Positions 9,201 through 18,749 of a stretch of DNA of 64,000 nt are shown piece by piece. A model generated the notes under the pieces. It was not told the DNA's origin. It worked only from the letters and a program-made list of their open reading frames with translations, and ran no database searches. Source of the stretch: UBA2421 sp002343075 (GTDB lineage: Bacteria; Planctomycetota; Phycisphaerae; Tepidisphaerales; Tepidisphaeraceae); assembly GCA_937982565.1 (NCBI GenBank), contig CALJLN010000003.1:248001-312000 (forward strand), written 5' to 3'. The stretch's first letter is position 1; each line of letters begins with the position of its first letter. The position numbers and the translations under genes are program-made.

Positions 9201-10922
9201 TTGTTCAGCTTAACGCATCGAGAAGCTCCGTCGACCGGCGAGAAGTTGGCCATGGTGATCGCTGTGCTTCTGTTTGCATCGCTTTCGATCTGGCAGGCGA
9301 TCGCCAGCGAAGGGTTTCTGGAGGCCGACGGCTGCACGCACTACATGTATGCGCGATGGGCGTTTGAGTATCCCGTCTACTTTGTCGATATCTGGGGCCG
9401 ACCATTCAAGACAGCCCTGTACGCCCCGGCGGCTGCGGCGGCAGGGCTGATTGGTGTCCGGCTGACATCGCTGGTGGTGGCGATCGCGACTGCTTTCATC
9501 GCTTACATGATTGCAAGGGGGCAGCGATTTCGCTGGCCGGCGCTGGCATTAATCTTCACGCTCGCACAGCCATTGGTGTTCTTGCATTCGTTTTCCGAAC
9601 TGACTGAGCTTCCGTTTGCCATGTTGCTCGGCCTGGCATTTCTGGCCTACCAGCGACGGCGGCTGGGGATCATGACGCTGCTGGCGGGTCTGCTCCCACT
9701 CAGCCGGCCTGAGGGTTTTGGGTTTATCTTGCTGACTGCGGTACTGCTTTTGTACCACCGTAGATGGGGGCTTTTGCCTGTGCTGGCGATGCCGGTGATG
9801 GGCTGGCAGATTGCCGGCGCGATGCTCTATCGCGAGCCGCAGCACTGGTGGAACTGGCTCCCGCGCCACTGGCCCTACGCCGGTGAAAGCCTCTACCCCC
9901 GCGGGCCGATTTGGCATTTTGCCGCGCTTCTGCCAGCGGTGGTCGGGCCGGCGCTGTTTCCGTTTGCGTTGATCGGGGCCTGGAAATCACTCTTTGTTGC
10001 GCCGGAGTCAAACGATGCAGCGATGGCGTGGAGGGAAGAAGCGCGGGGGTTATCTGGCAGCCATGTTGGCGAAGTTGCTGAAACCACTTCGAGCGACAAC
10101 GAAATCGGCGTGATTCGTTCCTTCATTTCTTCCCATAGAGTCCGAGTGCAAATCCTCATCGCCGTCATTCCGCTGATGATCTTCGCCGGCCATAGCGCGC
10201 TCTATGCACTCGGCAAGATGGCGAGCAACGGCGAACTGCGCTATTTGCTGATCGTCGCCCCGTTCTGGGCGTTGCTGACGGCGAAGGGATGGGAATGGGT
10301 GTGGGAGAGATTCATCCGAAAGTATGAAGTGGCAGAGATCAACGACGTTGCGAGCACACACTCTTCATACACGATTCAACCGGCCTCGTTTAAAGGTTGG
10401 CGATCCCCATTCCGCTACGCCGCCGTCGCGGCGTTGGCGCCGATTCTGGCTAATCACGGCTACAAGGTGCTGCCCCTGGTGCAGACTGAAGACTGGAAGG
10501 CCGCGGCGCGGATCGCGCACTGGTATCAGACCAGCGGAGTGGCAGACGATTATCCGTACATTATGGCAGCGCATCCGGGGGTTGCGTACGCGCTCGACTG
10601 GCCCACACTGGATCCGCGACTGCGAGAGTGGAATCGAGAAAATGTCCAAACCGTCCCAAAAGGAACGGTTGGAGTTTGGGACTTAGTCTATGCGGTGCAC
10701 AACGCAGACCGGCGGAAATCTGTGGATTCGTTCGATGCTAGCCCAACACCGCCCCGAAAGTGGATAGCGGATTGGAAAGCAGGCAAGCTGCTGTGCCTTG
10801 GATCCTTCGACGATCCCTTTGTGTTCTGGAGTCTATCCGTGAGCGATCGGAAGATTGACGGCTCGATGACGCCAATTCGTGTTGTACCCGGCGACAGGGC
10901 GAGGGTCGAGCGTGATTGGTAG
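9201..10922 (+). CDS. Polytopic membrane glycosyltransferase (GT-C type, family 39-like)
   Basis: The protein is a hydrophobic integral membrane protein of about 573 residues with about eight to ten predicted helices. An acidic, Tyr-containing first loop follows the first helix (EADGCTHYMYARWAF), as in dolichol/undecaprenyl-phosphate-sugar dependent GT-C enzymes. FSELTELPFAMLLG and LSRPEGFGF match the conserved loop and helix pattern of these families. The soluble C-terminus is long. I chose TTG 9201 because AAGGA at 9187-9191 sits nine bases ahead, straddling the stop of the phosphatase gene; an upstream TTG at 9168 would overlap that gene. Substrate and acceptor cannot be told. Confidence 0.75.
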   Translation: MFSLTHREAPSTGEKLAMVIAVLLFASLSIWQAIASEGFLEADGCTHYMYARWAFEYPVYFVDIWGRPFKTALYAPAAAAAGLIGVRLTSLVVAIATAFIAYMIARGQRFRWPALALIFTLAQPLVFLHSFSELTELPFAMLLGLAFLAYQRRRLGIMTLLAGLLPLSRPEGFGFILLTAVLLLYHRRWGLLPVLAMPVMGWQIAGAMLYREPQHWWNWLPRHWPYAGESLYPRGPIWHFAALLPAVVGPALFPFALIGAWKSLFVAPESNDAAMAWREEARGLSGSHVGEVAETTSSDNEIGVIRSFISSHRVRVQILIAVIPLMIFAGHSALYALGKMASNGELRYLLIVAPFWALLTAKGWEWVWERFIRKYEVAEINDVASTHSSYTIQPASFKGWRSPFRYAAVAALAPILANHGYKVLPLVQTEDWKAAARIAHWYQTSGVADDYPYIMAAHPGVAYALDWPTLDPRLREWNRENVQTVPKGTVGVWDLVYAVHNADRRKSVDSFDASPTPPRKWIADWKAGKLLCLGSFDDPFVFWSLSVSDRKIDGSMTPIRVVPGDRARVERDW

Positions 10923-11029
10923 GCCTTTGAGGTGCTTCCTTCGGTTCGCGCTCAGCGCAACGCGAGGCTTATGGTTGTTCGAGCGACTTCAACTGCTCGG
11001 CTTACGCGATCACCCATGTCGATTGCGAT

Positions 11030-12175
11030 TTAGCGGGAGAATTGCTCAACCGCCGCTTTGGCTTCGATGTCGGTCATCTGCTGTGGCGGATGCTTCATGC
11101 ACCACGCGCACGCGGGGTCGATTGGGCCGGCGAGTTTGCGATCGAGCGCAAGCTGGGCAAGTCGAATCGCATCAATCACCACGGCGGCGGAATTGGGGCT
11201 GTCTTCTACGCTCAGGCGCATCTCAAGGTTCATCGGCACCCCGCCGAAGCCGGTGCCCTCAATTCTCAAGTAGCAGACCTTGTTGTCCTTTTGCCACGGC
11301 ACAAAGTCACTCGGGCCTATGTGAATGTTGTCTGAGTTAATCGTCTCGCAAAGCTGGCTGGTGACGGCTTCGGTCTTGCTCTGCTTTTTCTGCGCGAGTC
11401 GAGTGCGGTTGAGCATGTTAAGAAAATCAGTATTGCCGCCGGTGTTGAGCTGGTATGTTCGGTCGATGCGCACACCCCTGTCAGCGAGCAACCTCACAAG
11501 CGTGCGGTGCGTGATGGTCGCGCCCACTTGCGCCTTGATGTCATCGCCGATGAGCGGCAGGCCATGCTGGACAAATCTGTCGGCCCATAGCGGGTTGGTT
11601 GCGATGAAGACGGGAATACAATTCACCAGCGCCACCCCTGCATCGAGGCAGGCTTGAGCGAAATGTTCTGTCGCCTTCTGCGACCCGACCGGAAGGTAGT
11701 TCACGAGAATCCGGGCTTGTGATTCCTTCAGCACCTGCGTCACATCCGCCGGGGTTTGAGTCGCCTCGATGAAGCGTTGATGCTCTGGATAGTCGCACAT
11801 GTGCGGCGGATTGCCGTCGAGTACAGGTGCCATTTGCACAATGGGCGACGGCGACTCGCTCGAAACGCCGCAAAAAATCTGTGTGTTGTTCGGCAGGGCG
11901 AAAATGGCTTCGTTGACGGGCTTGCCCACCTTCCGAGCATCGATGTCAAACGCAGCGACGACCTGCAAATCACTCGCGCGGTAACCGCCGATGGCTTCGT
12001 GCATCAGTCCCGTTGGTCGTTTAGCTGCACGAGCCTCGGGCTCACCTCCGCCGTTTCGGTTGTCCAAGCCCGCGTTTGCGTCGTTGTTAGGTTGAGTCTT
12101 ATAAAACTCGATGCCCTGTACGAGTGAACTGGCACAATTTCCTATCCCGGCTATTGCAATACGAATTGGCGGCAT
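11030..12175 (-). CDS. ino1: Inositol-3-phosphate synthase
   Basis: This is an NAD-dependent isomerase that turns glucose 6-phosphate into 1L-myo-inositol 1-phosphate, the first step of inositol lipid and inositol-derived solute synthesis. The N-terminal Rossmann motif GIGNCASSLVQG (residues 9-20) is that of the bacterial/archaeal family. Other family stretches are DGNPPHMCDYPEHQRF, NCIPVFIA, GDDIKAQVGATITHRTL, LNTGGNTDFLNM and SKTEAVTSQL. The length (381 residues from this start) is normal for the short prokaryotic type. The frame is open to 12229, but MPPIRIAIAG at 12175 is the natural start, with AGGAAAG upstream. It converges with the glycosyltransferase gene across about 107 bases. Confidence 0.9.
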   Translation of the reverse strand: MPPIRIAIAGIGNCASSLVQGIEFYKTQPNNDANAGLDNRNGGGEPEARAAKRPTGLMHEAIGGYRASDLQVVAAFDIDARKVGKPVNEAIFALPNNTQIFCGVSSESPSPIVQMAPVLDGNPPHMCDYPEHQRFIEATQTPADVTQVLKESQARILVNYLPVGSQKATEHFAQACLDAGVALVNCIPVFIATNPLWADRFVQHGLPLIGDDIKAQVGATITHRTLVRLLADRGVRIDRTYQLNTGGNTDFLNMLNRTRLAQKKQSKTEAVTSQLCETINSDNIHIGPSDFVPWQKDNKVCYLRIEGTGFGGVPMNLEMRLSVEDSPNSAAVVIDAIRLAQLALDRKLAGPIDPACAWCMKHPPQQMTDIEAKAAVEQFSR

Positions 12176-12303
12176 GCGACGCGTCTTTCCTAAGTTTGAC
12201 CTGCCACATGATAAACATTCGCGGCGCAAGTGTTAGTGGGGGATTGAGTTGTGGCGCCACCTTCGCCGTCTCAGGCGGTTGTAGTTGCTCCTTTCTGCGC
12301 AGT

Positions 12304-12945
12304 TCAGGCAGATTCGGCATCACCGGCAGCAAGTCGCAGGTGCATAAGCCATTCTGTGTTGCCCTTTGCACCTCTGATCGGACTTTCGACGCGAGATTTG
12401 ATCTTGAAGCCCGCAGCGGCGATCTCCTGTTCGACGCCTTCCAGCACTGCTGCCATGTGCTCTTCCGGTAGAATGCCTTTCCTCAGCAACTTGGCATTTG
12501 CTTCGTAGTGTGGCTTGATGAGGGACACAATCGACCCACCTGGCGCAAGAATCTCGCGGACCTGCGGGAGTATGTGCTTTTGCCGGGTCCAGCCAGCGTC
12601 GATGACAACAACCGCGGCTGGATCGGGGAGGGTGACGTGAAGCGCATTGGTCCGTTCCATTACCACCACCCGACTATCGTTACGCAGTTTCCAGTCTAGC
12701 ACGCCATATCCCGTATCGACAGCGAATACTCTTGCGGCGCCGCGCTGCAGCAGGCAATCGGTAAACCCGCCGGTGCTGCAGCCGAGGTCGGCGCAGGTGA
12801 GGTGTTCAACCGACAGACCGAACACGGCCAAAGCATGGTCGAGCTTCAACCCGCCGCGCGAAACAAATGGGCAATCTTTCGCCACTGCCGAAAGTCTAAC
12901 GGACAGCGACACGAGAGCATAAGTCTTGCCCTGTCGCGGTCTCAA
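12304..12945 (-). CDS. TlyA/FtsJ-like rRNA methyltransferase lacking the S4 domain
   Basis: This is an S-adenosylmethionine-dependent Rossmann methyltransferase. Family marks are VSRGGLKLDHAL, the SAM-binding DLGCSTGGFTDCLLQ, the VDTGYGVLDWKLRNDSRVV block, and LIKPHYEA near the end. TlyA enzymes 2'-O-methylate cytidines in 16S/23S rRNA. Usual TlyA proteins (about 270 residues) begin with an RNA-binding S4 domain; this one has only about 30 residues before the VSRGG motif, so that domain is absent or lost. The start codon is therefore uncertain. It lies between the inositol-phosphate synthase and a cyclase-like gene, all on the minus strand. Confidence 0.78.
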   Translation of the reverse strand: MRPRQGKTYALVSLSVRLSAVAKDCPFVSRGGLKLDHALAVFGLSVEHLTCADLGCSTGGFTDCLLQRGAARVFAVDTGYGVLDWKLRNDSRVVVMERTNALHVTLPDPAAVVVIDAGWTRQKHILPQVREILAPGGSIVSLIKPHYEANAKLLRKGILPEEHMAAVLEGVEQEIAAAGFKIKSRVESPIRGAKGNTEWLMHLRLAAGDAESA

Positions 12946-12988
12946 CGAACCATGCTTTGCAACGCTCGGCTCGACTGATGCTCACTTT

Positions 12989-13618
12989 TCAAGCCGTAAC
13001 GGCGAACAGCGTTGCCGACGGCGCGCGAACTGCTTTGCATCGCAACAATGCCCGCTGAGCGAGACGCTTCCCTGCCGCATCGAGCTGCTCCAGGTTTGTT
13101 TCGAGCCACTGCATTGCGTCCACAACCTTGGCAACAGTTCGCAGGCGGTGGTCTTGGCCGAGGTGCATCAGCACGAAGGCTGTCGCCGCAGCATCGGCGG
13201 GGAGTCGGCGGGGCGGACCGTCGGGCCATGCTCCTTCTGGCTTCTGCAGTTGGGCGAGCCACCGCATTGCCCGTTCTACCGCGACGCCGTTGCCTTGGCT
13301 CGCCAGTAACGCCCGAAGCGCGATGACGGTGGTCACCGTGTCACCCCAACCGCCGTCCGCATCCTGTGCTGCGAGAATGGCTCGGATTAGCGAGCTGGCG
13401 ATCGGCTGGTAAGACTGCCCGAACTCGTCAATCCGAATCACCGCCAACCCCGCGGCCAGGATGCGCGACGCGCTACCCGATAATACACCAAACTCAGGCC
13501 GGTCGGCACAAAGGTGGGCGATCATCGACGAGAACCCTCCGGAAGACCAAAAACGCTCAATTTGCCGCACAGTTGTCAATTTGCACCTGCCTTCTGTATG
13601 GACTATGTACGGATTCAT
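12989..13618 (-). CDS. Prenyltransferase/squalene-cyclase-like repeat protein
   Basis: This 209-residue protein has two QW-type repeats of the alpha/alpha toroid fold: QDADGGWGDTVTTVIALRALLA and QKPEGAWPDGPPR...ATAFVLMHL. These are the repeats of squalene/hopene cyclases and related prenyltransferase beta subunits. The protein is only about a third the length of a triterpene cyclase and has no DXDD motif, so it is unlikely to be an active cyclase by itself. A small repeat protein used in binding is just as possible. No signal peptide is evident. The next gene on the strand starts 43 bases downstream. Confidence 0.5.
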   Translation of the reverse strand: MNPYIVHTEGRCKLTTVRQIERFWSSGGFSSMIAHLCADRPEFGVLSGSASRILAAGLAVIRIDEFGQSYQPIASSLIRAILAAQDADGGWGDTVTTVIALRALLASQGNGVAVERAMRWLAQLQKPEGAWPDGPPRRLPADAAATAFVLMHLGQDHRLRTVAKVVDAMQWLETNLEQLDAAGKRLAQRALLRCKAVRAPSATLFAVTA

Positions 13619-14020
13619 GATATTCCTAACATCGCCCTTCTGTCAAGCAGAAAATTCGGAAAATGTTTGGGTTGTTCGGGATGCAGGCCCGGCGGGTTGG
13701 GAAGCCTCACCGAACGGGGGAAGAACCGCGTTGAATGACTGTAAAGCGGTGCCGAACGCCCGCGGGCGAGCTCACCATTCGCCGGACGCGTTGTAAGACC
13801 GATTTCTCGTCGCAGGTGCATTCAATTTGAGCGCTCGATAGCGATGCTGTCGTGAGAACGTCATTTTCGGGGCCTGCCGCCTTAGAAGTTCGTGCGGCAA
13901 AGTGACGCGCAGCCTACTATTGAATTGCCGCACGATTGGAAACGGGTTACCTATAGCGGTTGGCGCGATTTCCGTTAACACTCCTATCTACCGATTGCAC
14001 CGTTGCGAGAGTAGAAATCA
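13619..14020. other. Intergenic region between divergent genes
   Basis: These 402 bases separate the minus-strand cyclase-like gene from resB on the plus strand, so both promoters should lie here. Short open frames exist but none has a ribosome site or a recognisable product. I see no RNA gene and no strong sigma-70 promoter match. Confidence 0.5.
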
Positions 14021-16102
14021 ATGGCCAAACTGCTGTACACCCTCTGGAACAACACGCTCAATAGCGTCTACTTCGGCATCACCACCATGCTCTTGATCGC
14101 GATTTACATCGCGGTGGGCAGTGGGATGGCTTCGGTGCGCGAATACTTTGAGATGAACGAGTTGCAGTTTTTCAGTACATGGGTGCTGATCGCCTTGATG
14201 GTGCTGCTGGTGTTAAACCTCGCGACCGTCACTCTCGTGCGAATTCCGTTCACCCCGCCGAGGTATGGCGTGTGGTGTGTGCATGTGGGGATTGTAACGC
14301 TCATTTTTGGAATGTTTGCTTACTACTCGAGGAAGGTCGAGGGGCTCATTCTCGTGCCCGCCAAGCAGACGGTGGAGCATTTTTATGACACCTACGAGCG
14401 GGCGCTGTTTGCGCGCGTGGATCGTCGGCAGGCGTTGCCGGTGCCGCTGGGTGATCTGCCTCGCTTCGAGAGCTATCGCGCCGGCACGCCCGCAGCGGCG
14501 CGGCTGGACGCCAAGTCTTTGCGGGATATTGCACCAAAGTTCATGACCTCGCGCGGGGGCGAGATCGTCGAGCGAACGCTTGGCCAAGAACTCGGGCTAA
14601 GCGTCGAGCCGAAGATCGATGTCATCGGCTACCATCCCTACGCCACCGTGACGACCGATTTTCTCGAAGCTGCCTCGGGTGAAGGTGCGGTAGGGATCAG
14701 GCTGTCTCTGACGGATGAGGCAAACGGGCGAAAGGCGGAAGAGTGGATCGTCGAAGACTCGGACGGCGCTGGCCGGTCGTTCTTCTTTGATACGATGTTT
14801 GATCATCGCCACGCAAATGACGTCGCAACCGAGGCCGCGCTGGTGGAGGCGGCGGGTAAGTTTCATCGCCTGGACATTCTCGTCGGCGCCGAGCCGTTCA
14901 CACTTTTTGTCGAGCCGGGCAAGACGTATCAAGTGGGCAAAACTGGCTACACCATCGCCGCCGAGAGTTACCTGCCCAATTGGCGCACGATGCAAGGTGA
15001 AACCGTCGATTTGTTGACACTGATGATCGAAACACCGACCTCGAAGTATCGCAGGCAGGTAATTCCCGGCAGGAGCACACCGACCGATTGGAAGCTCGAC
15101 GAGCCAGACGCCGGCCCGATGGGTAAGCGCCAGGACAAGCCACTGGATGACGCGCTCAAGACGCTGTACACGTTTAACGATCCCGCGCAGCTGCTGAGCA
15201 CGCGCGCTTCGGTCCGCTATACGCTTGTAACTATGCCGGACGGGGGGATCACCGAGATTCGCACGTCGCGCGATCAGCCTGCAGAGATTAAAAGGCACGC
15301 ATCAGGAAAGGGCGAGATGATTGTCCGGCAGGTTCCGCCGCGCGGTCCGTTTCAGCCCAAGCTTTCTGCCGAGGAACTTGAAGAGTTTCCGATCGTTCGG
15401 GTTGGCTTCGAGCGAAAAGAAAGCGTGCGGCGGGTGGACACGGTTACCGATGTCCCCAAGGGTAAGCGCGATCGCGACGAGGGCCAGGCGGGGATTCGGC
15501 AGGTTATTACCCTGAAGATCACTGCGGGCGAGTCCAGCAAAACCGTTCATGTGCCATTCGCCCAGTATGCCGCGGAAAACTTCGCGCAATGGCAGGGAAG
15601 TGAGATCTGGCTGCCGGGTGCCGCCAAGCCACTGCAGCTTCAACTCGGCAACACGCTTCGCCCGCTTCCTGCGAAGATTACCCTCGAAAAGTTTGAGCTA
15701 GTCCCATACGCTGGGGGAGATAAGATTGGCGGTCTGATGCGCGATTTTCGAGCGACGTTGCGCGTTGTCGATGAAAGGGCGGGAATCGAGAAGGTCGGCG
15801 TTGCTGCGATGAATGAGCCTGTCTATTTCGAGAGCAAGACCCGGTGGTTTGAACCGGACGAATCCTGGCTTTTCTTTCAGAGTGGGTTTAACCCCCAAGC
15901 CGCCGAGCAGTTGTCTATCTTGGGCATCGGGAACCGTCCCGGGGTGGTGACGATGACGGTCGGCAGTGTCATGATCGGCGTCGGGCTGCTCTACGCGTTT
16001 TACATCAAACCGATTGTTGTTCAGCGCATGAAGCGGAAGGCGCTGGAATCGGCCGGAAGCAAGGCGCAACCTCAGGCGGCACAGGAGTTTGCGGGCGTGT
16101 GA
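14021..16102 (+). CDS. resB: Cytochrome c biogenesis protein ResB/Ccs1
   Basis: The protein is the membrane partner of CcsA in system II cytochrome c maturation, which carries haem across the membrane and ligates it to CXXCH motifs. It has 693 residues: three N-terminal membrane segments (about 18-37, 52-72, 85-105), a long periplasmic domain (about 110-640) and a C-terminal helix (about 645-665), the ResB layout. VHVGIVTLIFGMFAYYSRKVEG matches the conserved third segment with its haem-handling His. The start MAKLLYTLWNN is typical. The ccsA-type gene follows after 66 bases, so the two are probably co-transcribed. They would serve the ten-haem cytochrome encoded upstream. Confidence 0.85.
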   Translation: MAKLLYTLWNNTLNSVYFGITTMLLIAIYIAVGSGMASVREYFEMNELQFFSTWVLIALMVLLVLNLATVTLVRIPFTPPRYGVWCVHVGIVTLIFGMFAYYSRKVEGLILVPAKQTVEHFYDTYERALFARVDRRQALPVPLGDLPRFESYRAGTPAAARLDAKSLRDIAPKFMTSRGGEIVERTLGQELGLSVEPKIDVIGYHPYATVTTDFLEAASGEGAVGIRLSLTDEANGRKAEEWIVEDSDGAGRSFFFDTMFDHRHANDVATEAALVEAAGKFHRLDILVGAEPFTLFVEPGKTYQVGKTGYTIAAESYLPNWRTMQGETVDLLTLMIETPTSKYRRQVIPGRSTPTDWKLDEPDAGPMGKRQDKPLDDALKTLYTFNDPAQLLSTRASVRYTLVTMPDGGITEIRTSRDQPAEIKRHASGKGEMIVRQVPPRGPFQPKLSAEELEEFPIVRVGFERKESVRRVDTVTDVPKGKRDRDEGQAGIRQVITLKITAGESSKTVHVPFAQYAAENFAQWQGSEIWLPGAAKPLQLQLGNTLRPLPAKITLEKFELVPYAGGDKIGGLMRDFRATLRVVDERAGIEKVGVAAMNEPVYFESKTRWFEPDESWLFFQSGFNPQAAEQLSILGIGNRPGVVTMTVGSVMIGVGLLYAFYIKPIVVQRMKRKALESAGSKAQPQAAQEFAGV

Positions 16103-16168
16103 ATGTGAATTCTCACTGGTCTCAGGCTCGACGCACTACCACTTGCTCGCAATCAAAAGGAAGTTGAG

Positions 16169-18043
16169 ATGATGAAGTTTTTTACAGGGTTTCTTCTCTG
16201 CCTTGTGATGCTGACCGGTGACATGGCCCGCGGGGGGCTGGCTGACTCCGTTCGGCTTCAGGAGTTGCGCTCACTCTCGGCACAACACCGGCAGACGCTC
16301 AAAACACTTGACAGTTGGGCGCGGCAGACTCTGTTCGCAATCGCCGGGCGAAACACGCTCAAGGGTAGCGGCGACGCCGCGCTGGACGGGCACGATCATC
16401 TTTACACGGTTCTCGATATGTGCTTCCAGCCGGAGAAGTACATTGATCGCACCATTATCAAAATCAAAAGCGTTCCACTTCGGCAGGATTTCATGCTGCT
16501 GGAGTCGATCGACCAGAAAGAAAAGACGCGCATTCTCGAAGAAGGCACAATCAGCATGCGTTTCTGGATGAGCCAGGACGTGCAACGGCTGCTGGAGCGC
16601 CAACAGGCGACAGCGGCCTTCAAACTCAAGGCAATCAATGACTTACACGGTGCTGCTGCGACGCTTTCGCAACTGTTAATGGGCGATCAGTTGTTCATTC
16701 CAGTTGCGGTGGTGGCCCCGGCGACCGTGAGCACCGAAGATCATAAGTGGCGCACGCTTGACGATTTACAGGGGAACGTGCCGCTCTTGGTGCAAAAGAT
16801 GAAGGATGCGGGTCGTACCTCGCCGCCGGCGCTGCCGAACTACGATTCGGGCCGGGTCGAGAAGGCGTCGATGGCGGCGCTGGCGATGGTGGGTGCGTGG
16901 CGCGCCGGCGATGCGTCGCAAGTCAATGCCTCAATCAGCACATTGGTTGCCGAACTTCCTCAGATCAATCCGGCAGTCTATCCCAGCGAGGTGAAACGGC
17001 GCGCCGAAGTGGGGTACAACAAGCTGGCCAAGCTCACCCTCCCGGGTGCCATCGTTTATGCCGCGGCATTTGTCTGCTTTCTGATGAGCGCCCGCTCTGG
17101 GGCACCAGCATTACGGCTCTGGGGCCTTCGACTTTTTGCCGTTGCACTCGTTATTCATGTCGTGGGCATTGGCGTGCGATGGTGGCTGGTTGAAAAGAGC
17201 GTGGGAAACTGGTTTGAAGCGATTCCGATCAAGAACCAGTTTGAAAGCGTGCTCTTCAGCGCCTTCTTCGGCTGCATAATCGGCTTCCTTCTCGCACTAT
17301 GGCGCGGCGGGGCGATCGCGAGCATTGTGGGGGCGTCAGCGAGCTTTGTCGGATGGCTGAGCCTCGTGGCAATCTTTAGCGCGCCCTATGTTTTCGGAAG
17401 GGACATCGGTGGGGAGATTGGCCAGTCGCAGGGCGTACTGATGAGCTATTGGCTATACATCCATGTAACGATGGTCGTCGCGAGTTACGCACTGATCGGC
17501 ATGAGCTTCCTGCTGGCGCTGATGTGGCTGTGGAACTACTATCGCGAGTACGGGACAATCTCGCGCATGCCCAACAAGCGTCTGCTAGCCGTTGATGAGC
17601 GGCAGGGGTTTGACGTCATCATTTCCAGCGGCGGGGCGGGCACGATGTCGGTTGGACAGACACTCCTTTCGATGCTGTTTCTTTCGCGGCAGAAATCGAA
17701 CTCAACCGCGCAAGCGTCCGTGCAGAATTCGACGGAGTTCATGCGAACGATCGATGCGTGTAACGTAGTGGTGCTGCAACTGGCGTTCTGGCTGCTCGGT
17801 GTGGGAATCATCCTCGGCGCAGTTTGGGCCGACCAGAGTTGGGGCCGGCCGTGGGGGTGGGACCCGAAAGAGACCTTCGCCCTGGTCACCTGGATTGTTT
17901 ACCTCGTCGTGGTTCACACGCGAGTGAGCGTCGCTAACAAGGGCTGGTGGACGGCAGTGCTCAGCATCGTCGGGTTTTTCATCATGCTTTTTAACTGGAT
18001 CGGCGTAAACTTCTTTCTTGTGGGGCTTCACAGTTACGCGTAA
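16169..18043 (+). CDS. ccsA: Cytochrome c assembly protein CcsA/ResC with long N-terminal domain
   Basis: This is the haem-handling half of the system II cytochrome c synthetase. The tryptophan-rich WWD motif is clear near residue 565 (SWGRPWGWDPKETFALVTW), followed by a His in VVHTRV, a candidate haem ligand. The protein starts with a signal-like hydrophobic segment, then about 250 soluble residues, then about eight membrane helices from residue 290. CcsA proteins are usually about 300-400 residues, so the soluble N-terminal part is an extension typical of fused or planctomycete forms. AAGGA upstream supports ATG 16169 (or the adjacent ATG 16172). It ends three bases from the convergent TetR gene. 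Confidence 0.88.
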   Translation: MMKFFTGFLLCLVMLTGDMARGGLADSVRLQELRSLSAQHRQTLKTLDSWARQTLFAIAGRNTLKGSGDAALDGHDHLYTVLDMCFQPEKYIDRTIIKIKSVPLRQDFMLLESIDQKEKTRILEEGTISMRFWMSQDVQRLLERQQATAAFKLKAINDLHGAAATLSQLLMGDQLFIPVAVVAPATVSTEDHKWRTLDDLQGNVPLLVQKMKDAGRTSPPALPNYDSGRVEKASMAALAMVGAWRAGDASQVNASISTLVAELPQINPAVYPSEVKRRAEVGYNKLAKLTLPGAIVYAAAFVCFLMSARSGAPALRLWGLRLFAVALVIHVVGIGVRWWLVEKSVGNWFEAIPIKNQFESVLFSAFFGCIIGFLLALWRGGAIASIVGASASFVGWLSLVAIFSAPYVFGRDIGGEIGQSQGVLMSYWLYIHVTMVVASYALIGMSFLLALMWLWNYYREYGTISRMPNKRLLAVDERQGFDVIISSGGAGTMSVGQTLLSMLFLSRQKSNSTAQASVQNSTEFMRTIDACNVVVLQLAFWLLGVGIILGAVWADQSWGRPWGWDPKETFALVTWIVYLVVVHTRVSVANKGWWTAVLSIVGFFIMLFNWIGVNFFLVGLHSYA

Positions 18044-18046
18044 TCG

Positions 18047-18631
18047 CTACTGCTTCATCCCGCGCAGAAATTCGTCGATGGTCTCGCCAATCGACGCGCG
18101 GTCGATGCTGCCGAGATTGAGGCTGAGCGTGGCATAGCCGACGCCGGTCATGATAATGTGCCACGCTGCGCTCTTGGCTTTCATTTCCGGCCGAAAAACG
18201 CCGGCATCCTGCCCCGCCTTGATCACATCGCGGATGAACCCCTGTAACGTGTTGTAATGTTCCCGGATCACGTCGATTACCCGCTTATCGCGGCTGTTGG
18301 TCAGTGCGCCGTGAAGCACATGATACGCGTCGGCGTGGCGCTTGATGTGCTCCGGGAGGCCGGCGCAGAGTTTGCGAAACCGTTCCTCGGGGTCGGTCTC
18401 GCTTTTTACCGCTTCAGACCACTGCTCGATTGTCTTTGAGGAGACCTCCCGAACGATTGCGATGAACAAATCCTGCTTGCTCTTGAAGTGCCGGTATAGA
18501 ATCGGCTCGGTAATCTCGGCGGCCTTGGCTATCTCGGCGGTGGTGCTGCCGTCGTATCCTCCGCGGGCAAAAACCTGGAGGGCAACCTGAATCAACTGTT
18601 CGCGCCGCTGTTCGGCTTTGAGTCGTGGCAT
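18047..18631 (-). CDS. TetR family transcriptional regulator
   Basis: The N-terminal helix-turn-helix is classic for the family: REQLIQVALQVFARGGYDGSTTAEIAKAAEITEPILYRHFKSKQDLF (residues about 9-55). The rest (about 60-194) is the helical ligand-binding and dimerisation domain, rich in Trp and Tyr and without a recognisable ligand signature. MPRLKAEQRR at 18631 is the natural start; the frame extends 12 codons further. It is divergent from trpS across 118 bases and convergent with ccsA, so its target is not obvious from context; self-regulation is the default guess. Confidence 0.85.
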   Translation of the reverse strand: MPRLKAEQRREQLIQVALQVFARGGYDGSTTAEIAKAAEITEPILYRHFKSKQDLFIAIVREVSSKTIEQWSEAVKSETDPEERFRKLCAGLPEHIKRHADAYHVLHGALTNSRDKRVIDVIREHYNTLQGFIRDVIKAGQDAGVFRPEMKAKSAAWHIIMTGVGYATLSLNLGSIDRASIGETIDEFLRGMKQ

Positions 18632-18749
18632 AAGTGTTAGTATGCGATAACTAATGGAAGGAAGCAAATGGCACCCGGCTGATCCCCGCCGGTCGTCCTT
18701 TATCTTCGCAGCGCTTCACGAACACGTCGCAAGTCGATAAAACCCCTGT

